Below are positions 6,255-9,135 of a stretch of DNA of 9,135 nt, piece after piece. The notes beneath the pieces were generated by a model. It was not told where the DNA came from. It did not search any database and was given only the letters and a program-made list of their open reading frames with translations. The position numbers and the translations under genes were made by a program. The first letter of the stretch is position 1. The number at the start of each line of letters is the position of its first letter. Source of the DNA: Planctomycetota bacterium (lineage in GTDB: Bacteria; Planctomycetota; MHYJ01; JACQXL01; JAVHLO01); contig JAVHLO010000083.1 of the NCBI GenBank assembly GCA_031082105.1, forward strand, positions 1 to 9,135. Reading direction: 5' to 3'.

Positions 6255-8294
6255 CTAGTCTTTCGCACCCGCAGCGGGCTGCTCGTACTGGAGCCGGTAC
6301 AGCCTGTAGTAGATCCCTCTCTTCGCCAGCAGCTCGGCGTGGTTCCCGACCTCGCACAGCTCGCCATGGTGCATCACGAAAATGCGGTCGGAGCTCTGGA
6401 TCGTCGAAAGCCGGTGCGCAACGATGATCGCAGTGCGGCCAGAGAGCAGCTTCTTCAGCGCGTCCTGGATGAGCAATTCGGTCTCGGTGTCGACGCTCGA
6501 CGTCGCCTCGTCAAGGATGATCAGCCTGGGATCGTACGCCAGCGCGCGCGCAAACGAGAGCAACTGCCGCTGGCCGATCGAGAGGGTCGCCCCGCGCTCC
6601 TTCACTTCCGCGCCGTAACCGCCTTCGAGCTTCTCCACGAACAGGTGCGCGTTCACCATCCGCGCAGCCTCCTCGACCTTCGCGCGCGAGATGCTCTCCT
6701 TGCCCAGTCGGATATTGTGGTCGATGTCGCCGGAGAAGAGAAAGACGTCCTGGAGCACGACGGCCATCTTCGACCGCAACTCGGCGAGGTCAAGCTCACG
6801 GATGTCCTTGCCGTCGATGAGTACGCTCCCCCGTGTCGCGTCGTAGAACCTGCATACGAGGTTGATGATGGAACTCTTGCCCGCGCCTGTGGCGCCGACG
6901 AGCGCGATCTTCTCGCCCGGCTCGATCGTGAACGAGAGGTCCTTCAATACCCACTGCGGAGAATGTAGGACAGGCGTCCCGTCTGTGCCGGTCGATGGCG
7001 TCTGGATTCCCGCTTGCGCGGGAATGACAGGAGGCGGGGCGCGATGTGGCTCCGCTGTCTCGCCAGTGACCGCTGGAGAGGCCGGCCCCGGCTGCGCGTG
7101 TGGCGTGGCTTCTCCCGCTTGCGCGGCCGGCGGACCGACGGCACACGGCTTCGTGGCCGCGCTCTCTTCGCGCTGTCCCTGCGGCTCGTAGCTGAACCAC
7201 ACACTCCTGAACTCGATCCGGCCCTGGAAGGGCTCGACGGGCACGGGTTTCGGCGCGACGAGCACCGACGGCGCCGTGTCGAGCAGACCGAAGACGCGTT
7301 CCGAAGATGCCATTGCGCTCTGGATCATGTTGTACTTTTCGGCGAGTTCCGCCAGCGGCTGGAAGATCGCGTCGATGTAGGTTATGAACGCGATGAGCGT
7401 GCCAAGCTGGATATTCTGCTGGATTATCTCCCCGCCGCCGAACCATATGGCAAGCGCCTTCGCGGTCGCGCCGACCACGTTCACGCACGGGAAAAAGATC
7501 GAGGCGTAGAGCGTGCTCTTCAGGTACGAGCCGAAGAGGTCGCGATTCATCGCGTCGAACCGACGGCGGTTCTCGCCTTCTCTTCGGAAGAGCTGGACGA
7601 CCCGCATCCCGGAGATGTTCTCCTGAAGGTACGCGTTCATCGCCGCGACCTTCTTTCTGATCTCTTTGTAGACAGGGCGGGCGAGCCTGCGGAACGCCTT
7701 TGAAACGAAATAGAGGGCGGGCAAGACCACCAGTGTGACTGCCGTCATCGGCGCATCGAGCGCGAGCATCAGGCCGAGCACCGCGATGAGCGACACGACG
7801 TCGCCGAGCAGGGCGACCACACCCGCGCTGAGCATTTCGTTGAGCGTCTCGATATCGCCGGTGACCCGCGTCATGAGACGGCCGACGGGGTTCTTCGAGA
7901 AGAAGTCCATGCTCATCCGTTGCAGGTGCGAGAATACCGCCACGCGCAGGTCGCGCATCACCCGCTGGCCGATGGACGCCATCAGAATCGTGTTCGCATA
8001 CGCGGCGCATTCCTTCAGCAGGATCACGCCGAGGAAAATCGCCGCGAGCATGCGTATTCCGTCGATCCGCGCCTCGCGCGCAAGGTCGCCGGCCATCATG
8101 AACCGGTCCACCGCCTCCTTCATCAGGTAGGCCGGTACGAGCGATGCGATGCGGAATACCGCGAGGCAGACGAGCGCGGCGACGACGGGGCCGCGATACG
8201 GCCAGACGTACGTGAGAAGCCTCCGCATCAGCCGGCTGTCATACCGGCGTTCCGTCGCTTCGTCCGAATCAGATTGTGCACCGGGTCCGTGCAT
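6255..8294 (-). CDS. Type-1 ABC exporter half-transporter, canonical catalytic Glu, with REP-containing insertion
   Basis: The protein has 679 residues: a six-helix transmembrane domain (about 30-340) fused to a nucleotide-binding domain, the layout of MsbA/MdlB-like half-exporters of the inner membrane. ATPase motifs are all present: A-loop Y369, Walker A GATGAGKSS (467-475), Q-loop Q515, signature LSIGQ (571-575), Walker B LIILDE with catalytic E596, and H-loop H627. The signature departs from LSGGQ at its third position. Between Y369 and VLKDL (449) lie 79 residues rich in Pro, Ala and Gly, whereas the neighbouring paralogue has 4. The excess includes VIPAQAGIQ (423-431), the translation of a REP-like repeat. 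The ATG at 8292-8294 is 5 bp after the upstream exporter's stop. AGGAAG overlaps that stop at short spacing and GGTG lies about 8 nt upstream, suggesting coupled translation. The two genes probably form one heterodimeric pump; substrate (lipid, drug, peptide) is unknown. Confidence 0.96.
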   Translation of the reverse strand: MHGPGAQSDSDEATERRYDSRLMRRLLTYVWPYRGPVVAALVCLAVFRIASLVPAYLMKEAVDRFMMAGDLAREARIDGIRMLAAIFLGVILLKECAAYANTILMASIGQRVMRDLRVAVFSHLQRMSMDFFSKNPVGRLMTRVTGDIETLNEMLSAGVVALLGDVVSLIAVLGLMLALDAPMTAVTLVVLPALYFVSKAFRRLARPVYKEIRKKVAAMNAYLQENISGMRVVQLFRREGENRRRFDAMNRDLFGSYLKSTLYASIFFPCVNVVGATAKALAIWFGGGEIIQQNIQLGTLIAFITYIDAIFQPLAELAEKYNMIQSAMASSERVFGLLDTAPSVLVAPKPVPVEPFQGRIEFRSVWFSYEPQGQREESAATKPCAVGPPAAQAGEATPHAQPGPASPAVTGETAEPHRAPPPVIPAQAGIQTPSTGTDGTPVLHSPQWVLKDLSFTIEPGEKIALVGATGAGKSSIINLVCRFYDATRGSVLIDGKDIRELDLAELRSKMAVVLQDVFLFSGDIDHNIRLGKESISRAKVEEAARMVNAHLFVEKLEGGYGAEVKERGATLSIGQRQLLSFARALAYDPRLIILDEATSSVDTETELLIQDALKKLLSGRTAIIVAHRLSTIQSSDRIFVMHHGELCEVGNHAELLAKRGIYYRLYRLQYEQPAAGAKD
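7002..7030 (-). repeat. REP/dRS3-like palindrome inside the ABC exporter gene
   Basis: The core ATTCCCGCTTGCGCGGGAAT (7006-7025) is a hairpin of the same family as the pair at 2118-2217. Over 29 bp it matches 2193-2221 at 27 positions. It is read in frame, on the minus strand, as VIPAQAGIQ. It lies within the non-conserved linker of the ATPase domain, where an insertion can be tolerated. Confidence 0.85.
7101..7126 (-). repeat. Decayed second copy of the repeat in the same insertion
   Basis: TGGCGT, six unmatched bases, then TCCCGCTTGCGCGG occurs here and at 6996-7021 with identical spacing, giving 20 of 26 matches. The reading frame is the same, producing AAQAGEATP here against PAQAGIQTP in the intact copy. 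The right arm of the palindrome (GGGAAT) is lost. Chance similarity in GC-rich text is possible but the shared spacing and frame argue against it. Confidence 0.5.
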
Positions 8295-8299
8295 ACTTC

Positions 8300-9135
8300 C
8301 TACACCAACTCCTCGGCCAGCAACTGTCTTTCATACATGTTCGCGTAGAGCCCGCCCTTCGCCAGCAGCTCGTCATGTGTCCCGGATTCCACTATTCTCC
8401 CCTGGTCCAGTACGATGATCCTGTTCGCGTGCTGGATGGTTGAAATCCTGTGTGAGACGATGAGGCACGTGCGGCCGACCGCGGCCTGCTTGATGCTCAT
8501 GAGCAGGTGTTTCTCGGTCGCGGTATCGACGCTCGAGAGCACATCGTCGAGAATCAGGATCGGCGGATCGAGGAACAATGCGCGCGCGATCGTCGCGCGC
8601 TGCTTCTGTCCGCCGGAAAGGGTGACACCACGTTCGCCGACGATCTGCTGGTATCCTTGAGGGAAGGTCGCGATCTCGTCCGCGAGGCGGACCTGTTCCG
8701 CGGCCGCGCGCACCAGTTCTTCGCTCGCGCCCGGCAGGCCGAACGCGATGTTGTTCGCGATCGTATCGGAGAAGAGCACCGCATCCTGCGGTGCAAACCC
8801 GATGCTGCCCCGGAGCGTGGCCAGAGGGATCGACCGCACGTCACGACCGTCGATGAAAACGGTCCCGCGTGGCGGATCATAGAGTCGCGGCAGCAGGCTG
8901 ACGAGCGCGCTCTTGCCGCACCCGACCGGACCGACGATGGCCAGCGTCGTCCCGCACTCAACCGTGACGTTGATGTTCTTGAGCGTCTGAACCGCACCGA
9001 ACGAGAAGTCGAGGTTGCGGAACTCGATGCGTCCCTCGAGCCGCTCGGCAGGCGCGGCGACCACGGCCGTTGCATCCGGCGGGCGCGAGTGTACGAGTAC
9101 ACCCGGCGCGGATTCCGTCCCGGCCGACTCGTCCC
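8300..9135 (-). CDS. Type-1 ABC exporter half-transporter, degenerate catalytic site (5' end missing)
   Basis: The frame is open to the right edge, so the transmembrane domain and start lie outside; 277 residues of linker and ATPase domain are visible. Motifs in order are Walker A GPVGCGKS (8909-8932), Q-loop FAPQD, signature LSGGQ (8606-8620), Walker B ILILDD, and SHRIS with the H-loop His. The residue after the Walker B Asp is Asp (codon 8543-8545) in place of the usual catalytic Glu. The A-loop position is Phe and only four residues separate it from TLKNI. This is typical of the degenerate subunit of heterodimeric exporters such as TM287/288. The stop (8300-8302) is followed after 5 bp by the second exporter gene, so the two are co-transcribed and probably co-assembled. 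The internal GTG at 9064 could mimic a start, but the upstream text reads on as a plausible interdomain linker, so I treat it as internal. Confidence 0.96.
   Translation of the reverse strand, partial: DESAGTESAPGVLVHSRPPDATAVVAAPAERLEGRIEFRNLDFSFGAVQTLKNINVTVECGTTLAIVGPVGCGKSALVSLLPRLYDPPRGTVFIDGRDVRSIPLATLRGSIGFAPQDAVLFSDTIANNIAFGLPGASEELVRAAAEQVRLADEIATFPQGYQQIVGERGVTLSGGQKQRATIARALFLDPPILILDDVLSSVDTATEKHLLMSIKQAAVGRTCLIVSHRISTIQHANRIIVLDQGRIVESGTHDELLAKGGLYANMYERQLLAEELV

Noticed and set aside
5956..6258. Plus-strand open frame of 100 codons with an apparent signal peptide (Leu/Val-rich run, then PSAHG) and a HEHEQEHE tail
   Set aside because: Both the hydrophobic run and the charged tail are direct translations of the GCTC/GAGCAC inverted repeat. 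The frame has no ribosome site and overlaps the start of the methyltransferase gene.
6796..8010. Open frame of 404 codons on the minus strand overlapping the second ABC exporter in another frame
   Set aside because: It is a shadow frame, Arg/Pro-rich, without motifs; the exporter frame holds every ATPase motif.

Overview
The window is GC-rich and densely coded. It holds six protein genes, two of them cut by the window edges, plus a family of short palindromic repeats. The host looks like a Gram-negative-type bacterium: there is a lipoprotein-signal TPR protein, a pair of type-1 ABC exporters, an iron-type periplasmic binding protein, and sigma70-like promoters. The large TPR-metallopeptidase lipoprotein and the many intergenic palindromes recall environmental lineages such as Planctomycetota/PVC, Hydrogenedentota, Acidobacteriota or deltaproteobacteria, but nothing seen here fixes the phylum.

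Left part (1-2260). The 3' end of an iron(III)-type ABC substrate-binding protein gene (+) meets a family-4 glycosyltransferase gene (-) tail to tail. Their TAG stop codons share the palindrome CTAG, so there is no space between them. The glycosyltransferase gene and the next gene are divergent. Their 259-bp spacer carries two back-to-back sigma70-like promoters, TAGACA-N17-TATAAT to the left and TTGACT-N17-TATAAC to the right. The leftward promoter implies a leaderless or nearly leaderless mRNA. The rightward one implies a leader of about 180 nt that contains two inverted copies of a 25-bp REP/dRS3-like palindrome.

Middle (2266-6254). A 955-residue lipoprotein consists of a TPR array, an HExxH...E gluzincin (peptidase MA-like) domain, and a second TPR array. 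It is convergent with an isoprenylcysteine carboxyl methyltransferase-like membrane protein gene (-). The spacer between them holds hairpins, two of which are mutually exclusive. Upstream of the methyltransferase gene lies a non-coding 258-bp gap with a hexamer-type (GAGCAC) repeat arranged as a 29-bp imperfect inverted repeat.

Right part (6255-9135). Two ABC exporter genes lie in tandem on the minus strand, 5 bp apart. Only the nucleotide-binding end of the first is in the window. Their motifs are complementary. The first has LSGGQ but Asp in the catalytic-Glu position. The second has the catalytic Glu but LSIGQ. This is the pattern of an asymmetric heterodimeric exporter with one consensus and one degenerate ATP site. 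The second exporter also carries an insertion of about 75 residues, rich in Pro and Ala, between its A-loop tyrosine and the core of its ATPase domain. Within it is an in-frame copy of the same REP-like palindrome seen at 2118-2217, plus a decayed second copy. Comparison of the copies shows a compensatory base-pair change in the stem.

I did not find a clearly new multi-gene defence or metabolic system. The most unusual signals are the palindromic element exapted into coding sequence, the divergent promoter with a structured leader, and the TPR-peptidase-TPR lipoprotein.
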